A DNA stretch of 64,000 nt, taken from NCBI RefSeq assembly GCF_006538165.1, contig NZ_BDLU01000024.1, positions 55,819 to 119,818 on the forward strand, read 5' to 3'. The position numbers and the translations under genes are program-made. Below the pieces are notes generated by a model, which ran no database searches, was not told where the DNA came from, and saw only the letters and a program-made list of their open reading frames with translations. Below are positions 17,747-26,934 of this stretch, one piece after another (positions within the stretch are counted from its first letter, which is position 1; each line of letters begins with the position of its first letter). The stretch comes from Komagataeibacter diospyri (GTDB taxonomy: Bacteria; Pseudomonadota; Alphaproteobacteria; Acetobacterales; Acetobacteraceae).

Positions 17747-18930
17747 TCATCGTCCTTTTCATCGGTGTCGTTGCTGTACCCGGTCACGGGCCGGACCACG
17801 TGCACGCTCTCGCCTTCCAGCAGGTCGGCGGGCGGGTTGTCGATAATCCGGTCATCGGGCGCGACGCCCGACAGCACCTGCGTCGCCCCATCGCCCATGC
17901 GCCCTACGGTTATGGTGTGGAAATGCGCGTGGTTCTGCGCGTCCACCACGGCCACCTGCATGCCGTGTTCCTGAAACACCAGCGCGCCGGTGGGGATGGT
18001 CTGGTGGGCGGTCTGTTCAGGTGCCGTCAGGGTGACGGCGGCGAAGGTTCCGGGCCACAGGGCGTGATCGGTGTTGTCGATGATGAACTCACTCACGCTG
18101 GTGCGGGTGTCAGGGTCGTAGCCACCCGATACGGTCAGGAATTTCGCCTCGAACCGGCGATCGGGAAACTGTGGCACCTGCACGCTGGCCTGCAGGCCGG
18201 GCTGCAGGATGTAGGACATGTTTTCGGGGATCGAGACAAACAGCCGCATCTGGTGCGTATCCGCCACGCTGAACAGTTCGCTGGCCGCACCCGACGCGTT
18301 CAGGTTTCCGCCGCCTTCATGCACGTAGTCGCCCACGTTGATGTCACGCTCCGTCACCACGCCGTCAAAGGGGGCGACAATGACCTTGAAGCGTTCAAGG
18401 GCTGCGTAGCGGTCAAGGTTGTGGCGCGCGGCCTCCAGATCGGCTGCGGCTGATTTCTCGTTCGCGTCCTGCACGGATACCGACTGGCCCGATACCGCCT
18501 GTGACTTGCCCATCAGGCGCCACCGCTGGGCAGTGACCACCGCAAGGTCGTATTTCGCCTGCGAGGATTGCAGGTCCGCCTGTGCCTGCGCAAACTGGGC
18601 ATCAAGGCCCGGGGTGTTGATTTCCGCCAGCACGTCGCCTGTGGCCACCCGTGCGCCGTAATCCTTGTACCACATGCGCACGTAGCCCGATGCCTGTGGG
18701 TAGATGGGGGCCTGGTACCAGGCCTCGATCGTGCCGGGCAGGTCCAGGCTGACATGGCGGGCCTCCTTGCGTGGCGAGATGATCATGACATCAGGCACGG
18801 AAGCGATGGCGGCTTCCCGCCGCAGGGCCGCCGCATGCTGCACGCGCCCGACCAGCAGGTACCCGCACCACCCCATGACGACGGCGGCACCGGCCAGCAT
18901 GATGATTTTTCTGTTGTTCTGGGTGGACAT
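17743..18930 (-). CDS. RND efflux periplasmic adaptor (HlyD/MFP family)
   Basis: It joins the inner-membrane pump to the outer-membrane channel. It has 395 residues with an N-terminal membrane anchor (KIIMLAGAAVVMGWCGYLLVG), a lipoyl/barrel-sandwich part (IYPQASGYVRMWYKDYGARVATGDVLAEI), a helical hairpin (LDAQFAQAQADLQSSQAKYDLA), the second lipoyl half (KVIVAPFDGVVTERDINVGDYV) and a beta-barrel domain. The start at 18930 (MSTQNNRK) is chosen because it lies 4 nt after the pump stop with GGGGGA about 9-14 nt upstream. The longer frame from 19056 overlaps the pump gene. Confidence 0.92.
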   Translation of the reverse strand: MSTQNNRKIIMLAGAAVVMGWCGYLLVGRVQHAAALRREAAIASVPDVMIISPRKEARHVSLDLPGTIEAWYQAPIYPQASGYVRMWYKDYGARVATGDVLAEINTPGLDAQFAQAQADLQSSQAKYDLAVVTAQRWRLMGKSQAVSGQSVSVQDANEKSAAADLEAARHNLDRYAALERFKVIVAPFDGVVTERDINVGDYVHEGGGNLNASGAASELFSVADTHQMRLFVSIPENMSYILQPGLQASVQVPQFPDRRFEAKFLTVSGGYDPDTRTSVSEFIIDNTDHALWPGTFAAVTLTAPEQTAHQTIPTGALVFQEHGMQVAVVDAQNHAHFHTITVGRMGDGATQVLSGVAPDDRIIDNPPADLLEGESVHVVRPVTGYSNDTDEKDDE

Positions 18931-18934
18931 CAGT

Positions 18935-21900
18935 TCATTTCCCCCGGACGCGGGACGGACGGTTATGCAGGATTGCGTAAACACACGGCACGAACAGCAG
19001 CGTGGACACGGTGGCCACCAGCAGCCCGCCAATGACGGCGCGGCCCAGCGGTGCATTCTGGGAATTGCTCATGGCCATGGGCACCATGCCGATCACCATG
19101 GCCAGCGCGGTCATCAGCACCGGGCGGATACGGCCATAACCGGCCTCCAGTGCCGCCCGTAGCGCATCGCCATGCTCCTCGATCCGTTCACGGGCGAAGG
19201 ACACCACAAGGATGGAATTGGCAGTCGCCGTGCCCATGCACATGATGGCCCCCGTCAGTGCCGGGACCGACAGCCGCGTATGCGTCAGGAACAGCGCCCA
19301 CGCGATACCGGCCAGCGCACCCGGAAGGGCCGTGATGATGATGAAAGGGTCCAGCCATGACTGGAAATTGACCACGATCAGCAGGTAGATCAGCAGCACC
19401 GACACAACCAGCCCGAACACCAGTTCGACATAGGCATGGCGCATGGTCTCGGTCTGGCCACGCACCACGACGGCTGCGGTGGACGGCACCTTGCCCCGCG
19501 TCTGGTCCAGCACGTGCTGCACGCCGGTCGTGACCTGCCCCAGATCCGCGCCCTCGGCAGAGACATAGATGTCAACTTCAGGCATGGAGTTGAAGTGCGA
19601 GACCTGCCCCGGCGTGCCCGTGGCGCTGACATTGCTGATACCGCCCAGCAACTGCATGTGTCGCCCCTGCGGGTCGCCATCGCCCTTGTCCACCGGAATG
19701 GTCATGAGGTTGTTGAAATGCGTCAGCTGGTCCTGTGACACATAGACATTCAGCGGAAACGTGATGCCCGTGGCCGGGTCCAGCCAGTATTGCGGGTCCA
19801 CCGTCTGGCTGCCCGAAAGCGTCATGAGTTCGTTGTTGGCAAGGTCGGCTTCGGTCATGCCGGTGGCCTGACCGAAGGTGCGGTTGCCCTGCACGAACAG
19901 GGTCGGCGTCTTCATGGTCTGCTGGATCACCACGTCAGCTGCACCGGGAACTGCGCGCAGGCGGTTCACCAGCAGGCGGGCATAGTCATAGTTGTCGCGC
20001 AGGTCCGGCCCCGAAATCTGGATGTCGATGGGCGCGGGTGATCCGAAATTCAGGATCTTGGCCGTAAGGTCGGCGGGCTGGAAAGTGAACACCGTGCCAG
20101 GGAAACGGGCCGACAGGTCATGGCGCAGGATGGTGCGGTCATCCCAGACGGGTGTTTCCTCATCCTTCAGCGCAATGGTGATGTCGCAGTCCTGCGTGCC
20201 GATGGTTGGCGTGGGAATGAAGGCCTGGTTATGGGCGCCTTCGGGCAGGCCGCAGTTTTCGATCATGCTGTCCACCTTGCCGGGGAACAGGGCGTTGATC
20301 CGGTCTTCCACCAGCGATGCTTCGCGCCCCGCCACCTCGATACGGGTGCCCAGTGGTGCGCGCATGTGCATCTGGATCGTGCCCGATTTTGTTTCGGGGA
20401 AGAAATCCCGCCCCGCGATCAGGTACAGCCCCAGCGAACAGACCGAGATGCCAAGGAACACGCCCACGAACCGCCTGCGCCCCGCAATGGCGCGTTTCAG
20501 TATGCCCGCATAGCTTTCACGGAAACTGTTGAACCCGCGTTCAAACGCCTGCTGGAAGCGTTCGGGCAGGCGCCTGGGGTATTGCAGGTTGTGGACCTGC
20601 GGTTCGCAATGGTGGGAATCCCCGTGTCCTGCCACGCTGTGACCGGCCAGCAGGTATTTGGCCATGGTCGGCACCAGCGTGCGCGACAGGATGAAGGATG
20701 CGATCATGGCGAAGATGATGGCTTCCGCCATGGGCATGAACAGCCAGCCCGCAACCCCGCTCAGGCCAAACAGCGGCAGCCATACAATGCAGATGCAGGT
20801 GGTGGCGACAAAGGTGGGAATGACGATCTGGTTGGCCGCGTCGATGATCGCGGGTTCCAGCGTCTTGCCCATTTCCAGATGCGCGTCGATGTTCTCGATC
20901 ATCACCGTCGCGTCATCCACCAGAATGCCCACCGCCAGCGCAAGCCCGCCCAGCGTCATGACATTGATTGTCTGCCCCGCCCAGTGCAGGCCGATGATGG
21001 CGCACAGGATGGCCAGCGGGATGGAGGTGGCGATGATGACCGTGGGCCGCCACGACCCCAGGAACAGGAGTACCACCATGCCGGTCAGGGCGGCGGCCGT
21101 CAGCATTTCGCGCACGACGTCGAAAATGGAATCCTTCACGAAGATCGAGGCATCACCCAGTATGCTGACCTTCACATCCGGCGGCAGGAGCTTCTGGATA
21201 CGCGGCAGCAGCGCCTTGGCCCCTGCCACGACATCCAGCGTCGAGGCATCGCCGCTTTTCATCACGACGATTTCCACCCCCTGCTTGCCCTTCACCAGCA
21301 CAAGGTTGGTCTGCGGGTGGCCGCCACGATAGACCTCCGCCACGTCATGGACATAGATTACGGCATTGCCCACGCGCTTGACCGGGATATCGCCCAGTTC
21401 CTTCATGGATCGCGGGGTGGCGTTGGTCTGCACCATCCAGTCGGTGGCCGAGATTTTCTGGTCACCTGCCGGCAGCACGATATTCTGTCCGCGCAGGGCG
21501 TTCTGCACGTCCATGGCCGACAGGTGATGCGCCTGCAATTGCTGCTGGTTCAGCGCCACCATGACAAAGCTGTCCATCCCGCCATAGGCCTGTGGCACCA
21601 CCGCACCCGGCACGGTCACCAGCAGCGGGCGCACGCGGATCATGGCCAGTTTGAACAGGTCGGATGGTGTCTGTTTGTCGGACGTGACCTGAAGGGTCAG
21701 CACCGGCACGGATGATGCGTCAAGGCTCATTACCATCGGCGAGGGAATGTTTTCGGGCAGCTGCTTTATGACCGTCTGGGATATGGCGGTCACCTCGGCT
21801 TCCGCCTTGCCGATATCGGTGCCGGGCTGGAAGTATATGTTGACGATACCGCGCCCGTAATACGAACTGCTTTCCATATGTTCGATGCCCTCGACAGTCG

Positions 21901-22120
21901 AGGTCACCATCAGTTCGTAATTATAGATGATACGGCCCGCAAACTCCTCCGGCAGCATGCCGCCATAGGTCCAGACAACGGATACGACCGGTATTTTTAT
22001 ATTTGGGAACACATCGGTCGGCGTACGCAATACCGACATGATGCCAAAGACCACGATAAGGATCGATAGCACCACAAAGGTATAGGGCCGACGTAGTGCC
22101 GTCACTACGATGGCGTTCAT
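18935..22120 (-). CDS. RND family inner-membrane efflux pump
   Basis: A proton-driven pump of 1061 residues with the expected two sets of membrane helices and two large periplasmic loops. The family start MNAIVVTALRRPYTFVVLSILIVVFGI is clear. The fourth-helix motif GILVDDATVMIEN has the paired aspartates used for proton transfer. The start at 22120 has AGGGA upstream. It is first in the operon pump-adaptor-outer-membrane protein. The substrate is not predictable: the sequence fits multidrug or solvent pumps (HAE-1/HAE-2-like) better than metal pumps, since no CusA-type methionine triad was noted. No regulator lies beside it. Confidence 0.93.
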   Translation of the reverse strand: MNAIVVTALRRPYTFVVLSILIVVFGIMSVLRTPTDVFPNIKIPVVSVVWTYGGMLPEEFAGRIIYNYELMVTSTVEGIEHMESSSYYGRGIVNIYFQPGTDIGKAEAEVTAISQTVIKQLPENIPSPMVMSLDASSVPVLTLQVTSDKQTPSDLFKLAMIRVRPLLVTVPGAVVPQAYGGMDSFVMVALNQQQLQAHHLSAMDVQNALRGQNIVLPAGDQKISATDWMVQTNATPRSMKELGDIPVKRVGNAVIYVHDVAEVYRGGHPQTNLVLVKGKQGVEIVVMKSGDASTLDVVAGAKALLPRIQKLLPPDVKVSILGDASIFVKDSIFDVVREMLTAAALTGMVVLLFLGSWRPTVIIATSIPLAILCAIIGLHWAGQTINVMTLGGLALAVGILVDDATVMIENIDAHLEMGKTLEPAIIDAANQIVIPTFVATTCICIVWLPLFGLSGVAGWLFMPMAEAIIFAMIASFILSRTLVPTMAKYLLAGHSVAGHGDSHHCEPQVHNLQYPRRLPERFQQAFERGFNSFRESYAGILKRAIAGRRRFVGVFLGISVCSLGLYLIAGRDFFPETKSGTIQMHMRAPLGTRIEVAGREASLVEDRINALFPGKVDSMIENCGLPEGAHNQAFIPTPTIGTQDCDITIALKDEETPVWDDRTILRHDLSARFPGTVFTFQPADLTAKILNFGSPAPIDIQISGPDLRDNYDYARLLVNRLRAVPGAADVVIQQTMKTPTLFVQGNRTFGQATGMTEADLANNELMTLSGSQTVDPQYWLDPATGITFPLNVYVSQDQLTHFNNLMTIPVDKGDGDPQGRHMQLLGGISNVSATGTPGQVSHFNSMPEVDIYVSAEGADLGQVTTGVQHVLDQTRGKVPSTAAVVVRGQTETMRHAYVELVFGLVVSVLLIYLLIVVNFQSWLDPFIIITALPGALAGIAWALFLTHTRLSVPALTGAIMCMGTATANSILVVSFARERIEEHGDALRAALEAGYGRIRPVLMTALAMVIGMVPMAMSNSQNAPLGRAVIGGLLVATVSTLLFVPCVYAILHNRPSRVRGK

Positions 22121-22804
22121 GGAATGGATAATTCCCTGTAGCACGAAGAACCGTGCAGGTATCGTGGGTATGCGCCACGGTACCGGCATGCGGTTTTATT
22201 GTATGAATGGGCTGGCCGCCTTCCGCGCGGTGGCGTGCAGGCCCCTAGGGTTTACAGGTCATGGTGGTGGACATGGGACGATGCTCCGGCATGATCGGTA
22301 ACAGGCGGGGCTGCATGGGGGCATGCGGCATCTGCCTGAAACGACAGATACAGCGTTTTTTTACAAAGTATGAACAGATAAGATTTAAAATAATCTTCAT
22401 TACCGAAAATATACATTATTATTTCCAATAATTTATGAAGTATAATTTATAACTTATGAAAATGAATGAATAAAAAATACGTCATCAGGGAACTATTGGC
22501 CGATGCGGTAAATTTCCCGCATGCATGCATTTTAAAATAAAAATTATGGCATTCATGCCCCGTGTCATGTAACGGGGCGAACAGGACAGAAACCGGCCTG
22601 AAAAACATCAGGAAGTTTCTGGTGAAGTGTTTTTTCTGGAAAAATTAGAAAGAACGCTGCCTTTTCAGGAGAAGGCGGCACCCGAAAATTCCTATCCTTA
22701 TTTATCAGTTGGTTATTTTGAAAAAGGCTGAAAGGGTCTGTCCGGTCCCTGCAACCTGACCGGCCCGCGCGGCGTTTACCATTTCCCCTTCCAACAGGTG
22801 ACCC
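22121..22804. other. Long intergenic region between the efflux operon and the glycosyltransferase
   Basis: A 684-nt gap. Positions 22121-22340 should hold the efflux promoter. Positions 22350-22550 are markedly AT-rich with many A/T runs and no supported reading frame. Repeat copy 4 lies at 22609-22691, and the last 110 nt precede the glycosyltransferase. No RNA gene was recognised. Confidence 0.45.
22609..22691 (+). repeat. Interspersed intergenic hairpin repeat, copy 4
   Basis: The flanks aagtttctggtgaag and ggcacccgaaaatt are recognisable, and the second stem is gctgccttttcaggagaaggcggc. The first stem-loop has drifted. Here it lies upstream of the plus-strand glycosyltransferase rather than at the 3' end of a gene. 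Confidence 0.6.
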
Positions 22805-23929
22805 ATGCCGCCTGCCCACCCCACTATCGTGGCGATTCCGGTACGTAACGAGGCTGCGCGTATCGGTCCCTGCCTGCGCGCCCTTGCGGCACAGCAGGGG
22901 GGCTGTCTGTCCCATGTTGTCCTGCTGCTTAACAACTGCACGGATGATACGCGCGGCGTGGTGCGTGCGCTGGTCCCGTCCCTGCCCTTTGGCGTGATTG
23001 TGGCGCAGCGGACCTATCCCCCGCCGGTGGAGCATGCGGGCACGGCCCGGCGTGCGGCCATGCAGGTTGCCGCGGGCCTTGCGGGGCCGGATGGTATTGT
23101 GCTGACCACCGATGCGGATGGCCGTGTCGCGCCCGACTGGCTGGCCAATACCCTGCGCGCCCTTGATACGGGCGTTGATGCGGTCTGTGGCCGTGCCCTG
23201 ATCGACCCGGAGGAGTCACGCCTTATCCCCGTGCACCTGCATGAAGATGACCGGGCAGAAACCGATTATGCCACCATGCTGGACCGCATCCATGATCTGG
23301 TTGATCCTGACCCGCATGATCCATGGCCGCGCCATACGGAACATTCCGGTGCCAGCATTGCGGTAACGGTGGCGGCCTGGCGGCGCGCGGGAGGCGTCCC
23401 TGCCATACCGTTGGGCGAGGACCGGGGTTTCCTGCGTGCCCTGCGACGTGTGGATGTCACCATCCGCCACGCGCCTGATGTCACGGTCTGTGTTTCGGGC
23501 CGCATTGCCGGGCGGGCGCGTGGAGGCATGGCCGATACCATGGCGCGGCGCATGGTGCGGCAGGATGACATGCTGGATGACAGCCTTGAGCCGCCACGGG
23601 CCTGCCTGCGCCGTGCTCGGGCGCGCGCAGTACTGCGCCGCCTGCGTGCCCTGCCCCCGGCAACCAGCCCGTGGCATGGCGCGGTGGCTGATCTTGCGGC
23701 CCTGCTGTGCCTGCCTGCCGCGACCGTGACCCATATGGCCCGGGCACGGTTTGGCGGCATGGCGTGGGACAGGCTGGAGGCATCAAGCCCGGCACTTGTG
23801 CGCGTACCCGTCCGCCGTGCCGACCTGCCCATGCATATGGACGCGGCGCGGCAAATCGTGCACGACCTTCTGGTAGCGTCCAGTATCATGCCCGCCCCTG
23901 TACCGGCAGTGACATCCGTGGTGCACTGA
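22805..23929 (+). CDS. Glycosyltransferase family 2 protein
   Basis: A 374-residue GT-A fold transferase. The N-terminal VAIPVRNEAARIGPCL and NNCTDDTR motifs and the metal-binding TDADGRVAPDWL (DxD-like, 102-105) are clear. The EDRGFLRALRR stretch corresponds to the ED motif of inverting GT2 enzymes. The C-terminal third is rich in Arg/Ala helices and has no clear membrane span. It faces, convergently, the methyltransferase/PIG-L deacetylase/acyl-CoA dehydrogenase operon. These four activities together suggest synthesis of a modified glycolipid or surface glycan, as Nod-factor-like enzymes do, but the product is unknown. Confidence 0.85.
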   Translation: MPPAHPTIVAIPVRNEAARIGPCLRALAAQQGGCLSHVVLLLNNCTDDTRGVVRALVPSLPFGVIVAQRTYPPPVEHAGTARRAAMQVAAGLAGPDGIVLTTDADGRVAPDWLANTLRALDTGVDAVCGRALIDPEESRLIPVHLHEDDRAETDYATMLDRIHDLVDPDPHDPWPRHTEHSGASIAVTVAAWRRAGGVPAIPLGEDRGFLRALRRVDVTIRHAPDVTVCVSGRIAGRARGGMADTMARRMVRQDDMLDDSLEPPRACLRRARARAVLRRLRALPPATSPWHGAVADLAALLCLPAATVTHMARARFGGMAWDRLEASSPALVRVPVRRADLPMHMDAARQIVHDLLVASSIMPAPVPAVTSVVH

Positions 23930-23967
23930 ATGGGGCGTATCGCCAGATGAAACGGATAGAAGGTTCG

Positions 23968-24037
23968 GGGGTCTTTTTTCAAAAAGGCAGTGTTCTTCGA
24001 AGCTTTTGAAAAAAGCTTCACCAAGAATTTTTCCAAA
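23968..24037 (-). repeat. Interspersed intergenic hairpin repeat, copy 5 (inverted)
   Basis: On the minus strand it reads attcttggtgaagcttttttc, then a variant second stem ctgcctttttgaaaaaag. It fills the space between the convergent glycosyltransferase and methyltransferase stops, so it can serve both as a terminator. The perfect gaagcttttgaaaaaagcttc stem is at about 24000-24020. Confidence 0.65.
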
Positions 24038-24038
24038 A

Positions 24039-24662
24039 TCAGTCCGGTGTGTGGTTTGCAGGTTCCGGCGTCTCCGGTCCGTTGATTACGTCCAGCCGGT
24101 AATGCGCGTACCGCCGGGCATGGGTCACGTGCAGGTCGGCGGCGCGGCAGGTATTGATGAACAGGCGGGCGGCCTCGTTACCCGTGCATGGTGTATCGGT
24201 CGGTCCCGTCCAGTTGACCAGCACGACGGGCGCGCCCGCCTGCCGCAAGCGCAGGCAGTGCGCGGCAAGGCTGCGGATATCGCGGCGGGAGAGAAAATAC
24301 AGTAGCTCCGAAATCACGATCAGGTCACATGCATGGGCGGGCAGTGGCGGGAATGCATCCGGCAACTGCCCGCGATGAAATGACACCCCCGGCAGCCCGG
24401 CACAACGGTGGCGCGCGCGGATCAGGGCGGCTTCGGCCACGTCCACCGCCAGCAGCCGGTCGCATTGCCGCGCCAGCCGCGCCGTCATCATGCCGATGGA
24501 ACAGCCCAGTTCCAGCGCATGATGGAAACGCTGGCCTGACAGCACCGCCAGCGTCCGGCGGTACTTATCATGTTCATAGGTCCGCGTCGCCACACCCCAT
24601 GGGTCGGGGCAACGTTTGTGCAGACGTTCGAATACGGTCCGGGACCAGCTTGTGGCATTCAT
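24039..24662 (-). CDS. SAM-dependent methyltransferase, NodS-like
   Basis: A 207-residue class I methyltransferase. Motif I is ALELGCSIG (49-57), followed by LLAVDVAEAALIRAR as the acidic-loop motif and DLIVISELLYFLS as motif IV. The N-terminal part (WGVATRTYEHDKYRRTLAVL) is typical of the nodulation NodS family, whose rhizobial member N-methylates a deacetylated chitin oligosaccharide. Its start overlaps the PIG-L deacetylase stop by 4 nt, so the two are coupled: deacetylation of an N-acetyl sugar followed by N-methylation is a reasonable inference. Confidence 0.85.
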   Translation of the reverse strand: MNATSWSRTVFERLHKRCPDPWGVATRTYEHDKYRRTLAVLSGQRFHHALELGCSIGMMTARLARQCDRLLAVDVAEAALIRARHRCAGLPGVSFHRGQLPDAFPPLPAHACDLIVISELLYFLSRRDIRSLAAHCLRLRQAGAPVVLVNWTGPTDTPCTGNEAARLFINTCRAADLHVTHARRYAHYRLDVINGPETPEPANHTPD

Positions 24663-25387
24663 GAATGGATAAAAACCTCAAAATCCGTTACCAGCGCCGC
24701 AAGCAGGGTGTCCGGCAGACGGAAACCATCGGGGTCGTCGGTAATCAGGCCGCCGTACTGGCTTTCATGCCTGCTGATCGCGCGGGCCTTGGCGGCGAGA
24801 TGGGCGGTAATGTCCAGCCGCATGCCACGCGGTGGGGCATGATCCAGATCCCTGTCGGGCGGTAGCAGCCAGCCCCATACGGGATAGGCCAACAGCGTCA
24901 GCCCGCACAGCCGCCGCACGGCCACGCCCATTTTCCACGCCGCTTCATGATCGCAATGCGGGTCTGCGCGCCATGGGGCGAAAACCGTGGTGCAGTCATG
25001 CGTGGCGGCCAGATGGGCCAGACGTGCCGCCATCTGGTCAAACACTGCCCCCTCATGCGGGGCGGCGGCATCGGGCAGGCCAAGGAAGACAAGCCGATCG
25101 GGCGCAAGGCCCAGGCACGCAACGGCGTCGCGTGCTTCGCACTGGCGTTTTGCCCGCAGGCGCACAGCAGGCCACTGGCGCGAATGCGGGTGAGACGCCG
25201 CGCCGTCGGTCATGATGACGACAAGGGGCGCCTGCCCCGCTGCACAGCACGCGGCGATCAGCCCGCCACAGCCCAGGCTTTCATCATCGGGATGGGGGGC
25301 AAGGATCAGGGCCGTGCCGGGCGCAATGGCCGCAAGGGGGGTAACGGGCAGGTCGCGCAGGGCCGCGTGCAGGTCGGCCGCCTTCAT
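24659..25387 (-). CDS. PIG-L family deacetylase
   Basis: A 242-residue zinc-dependent N-deacetylase of the LmbE/PIG-L family. The metal-binding signature APHPDDESLGCGG begins at about residue 30 (H32, D35), and the third zinc histidine is in RADPHCDHEAAW. The start at 25387 is chosen because it overlaps the previous gene's stop in an ATGA arrangement. It is the middle gene of the acyl-CoA dehydrogenase/PIG-L/methyltransferase operon. Likely substrates are N-acetylated sugars on a lipid or small glycoside. Confidence 0.88.
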   Translation of the reverse strand: MKAADLHAALRDLPVTPLAAIAPGTALILAPHPDDESLGCGGLIAACCAAGQAPLVVIMTDGAASHPHSRQWPAVRLRAKRQCEARDAVACLGLAPDRLVFLGLPDAAAPHEGAVFDQMAARLAHLAATHDCTTVFAPWRADPHCDHEAAWKMGVAVRRLCGLTLLAYPVWGWLLPPDRDLDHAPPRGMRLDITAHLAAKARAISRHESQYGGLITDDPDGFRLPDTLLAALVTDFEVFIHS

Positions 25388-26508
25388 GCATGGACGTCCG
25401 GCTGCGGCAGGTTGCGCCGGGTGAACCACGCTGCTGCCTCGCACAATGTCTCGTCCGGGGCTGGCTGGCGCAGGTAGGTGGACAGATCGCGGATGATCCG
25501 TTCCACCACGTTATCACGCACGAAGGCTGACAGCCCCAGCCCGCGTTCGACCAGTTCGATCACCTCCAGTCCCGCGCGTTCCACCGCAAGCCGGGCCAGG
25601 TTGACGGTGCCGGAAATATCGCCTGAATCAAAACGGTCCTGACTGCTGGCCACCAGGGCCGCGCGGCGTGTCCATAACAGCGCGGTTTCTCCCGCGATCA
25701 GCGCCAGGCCGATACGCGCCTGCTGTGCCGGGCTGCCCGCCCGGTCGCGGGCGGCAAGCTGGCTGCGCAGCAGGGCGGTCAGGCGTTCGATCCCGCCCAG
25801 TGCCACGGCCATGCCGCGCCATGCCCCGGCTGAAAATTCAGGCTGGCGCAGGTAATCCCCCGCCTGCCCCACCAGGCCCGCGGGTAGCACGGTCATGCCG
25901 GTAAAGTCGCATTGTCCCGTGCCCGCCCCGCGCATGCCGGTCAGTCCACCACTGGCATTATGGATGGCGCGGTCTTTCCCCAGCGCAACCAGCAGCATGC
26001 GCGTGGTATCCCGCCCCGTTCCGTCCTGCCCCGCCCGTGCCGTGACCAGGGCACGGGTGACCTGCCGCGCGCCGGACGCAAAGGCCTTGCCCCCATGCAG
26101 CGTAATGCCACGCGGCGTCTGTTCCATGCGCAGCGGTGTCACGTCATCGGTGACCCACAGGCCATACAGCGCGCCTTCATGCACCTCCGCCCCGACATGG
26201 GCCAGTTGTTCGGGTGTGCCGTACAGCGCGATCAGGCGGATGGCGTTGACATGGCCTTCCACCACGCGGCCAAGCGCAAGGCTGCCCTGCCCCACCAGCC
26301 GCAGCATGTGCAGCAGGCTCGCTGCACCATGCGGTTCGGTGCCAAAGCCCCGGCCGCCCAGCGTCTGTGGCAGGGGGGCGGCCAGTACGCCCAGCTGGCG
26401 CAGGCGGTCCAGCCCGCCAGTGGGAAATGCGGCCTGTGCGTCGTTGACCGTTGCTTCCTCCTCCAGTTCCGCGCGACAGGCGGTCAGAGCATCGAAGGGA
26501 AAGGTCAT
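25384..26508 (-). CDS. Acyl-CoA dehydrogenase family protein
   Basis: A 374-residue flavoprotein of the acyl-CoA dehydrogenase fold. The N-terminal helical domain is followed by LYGLWVTDDVTPL (beta-domain entry), KAFASGARQVTRALVTA and a C-terminal four-helix bundle (ARIGLALIAGETALLWTRRAAL). The usual catalytic glutamate region is not obvious and the sequence is divergent, so a non-beta-oxidation role is likely. The start at 26508 (MTFPFDALT) is used; an upstream frame from 26598 runs through a hairpin repeat. First gene of the three-gene operon. Confidence 0.82.
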   Translation of the reverse strand: MTFPFDALTACRAELEEEATVNDAQAAFPTGGLDRLRQLGVLAAPLPQTLGGRGFGTEPHGAASLLHMLRLVGQGSLALGRVVEGHVNAIRLIALYGTPEQLAHVGAEVHEGALYGLWVTDDVTPLRMEQTPRGITLHGGKAFASGARQVTRALVTARAGQDGTGRDTTRMLLVALGKDRAIHNASGGLTGMRGAGTGQCDFTGMTVLPAGLVGQAGDYLRQPEFSAGAWRGMAVALGGIERLTALLRSQLAARDRAGSPAQQARIGLALIAGETALLWTRRAALVASSQDRFDSGDISGTVNLARLAVERAGLEVIELVERGLGLSAFVRDNVVERIIRDLSTYLRQPAPDETLCEAAAWFTRRNLPQPDVHA

Positions 26509-26934
26509 GGCGGCAATGCCTTTATGTATCAGGAGACAATTCGAAACCAACCTGTTGATAAAAAAAGATAAAAACTTTTTGGTGCTGCCTTTTGTCAAAA
26601 AAGGCAGGGTCTTTTCGAAACTTTATGGAAAAGCTTCACCAAAAACTTCTTTTAGCTTTCAGGTGTAGTCATGCGCTGACTTTTCAAACAGTCTCCAGGC
26701 GGAAAAGGAACAGGCCGGACAGAACCCATGTGCTGTCCACCTGCAGGCACAAACAGTGCCGATGGGCTGTTGGTTCCCTATGTAATGTTACAATCGGGCC
26801 GGTCCGTCTGTCCTGCGTGTGGCGCATGGGCCTGCGCTTTTCACGGTCTGTTTCATGTGTCAGTGTTTTCAGGACGTAGGGCGCGGGATGCTACCGTCCT
26901 GTCCCCAGCCAGATCCAGACGGAAGGCCGTTTCA
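26509..26934. other. Intergenic region with repeat copy 6 and the GST promoter
   Basis: A 426-nt gap between divergent genes. The left part is the inverted hairpin repeat at 26570-26655, followed by a tail (cttttcaaacagtct) shared with the copy near 41610. The right 230 nt hold no supported gene and should carry the promoter of the glutathione transferase. Confidence 0.45.
26570..26655 (-). repeat. Interspersed intergenic hairpin repeat, copy 6 (inverted)
   Basis: On the minus strand it begins agtttttggtgaagctttt and ends with a ctgcctttttt/aaaaggcag-type stem and caccaaaaagttttt. It lies upstream of the acyl-CoA dehydrogenase, so it is not only a 3'-end element. Confidence 0.65.

Noticed and set aside
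20120..21715. 531-codon plus-strand open frame
   Set aside because: It is antisense to the RND pump gene, with low-complexity His/Gln/Asp content.
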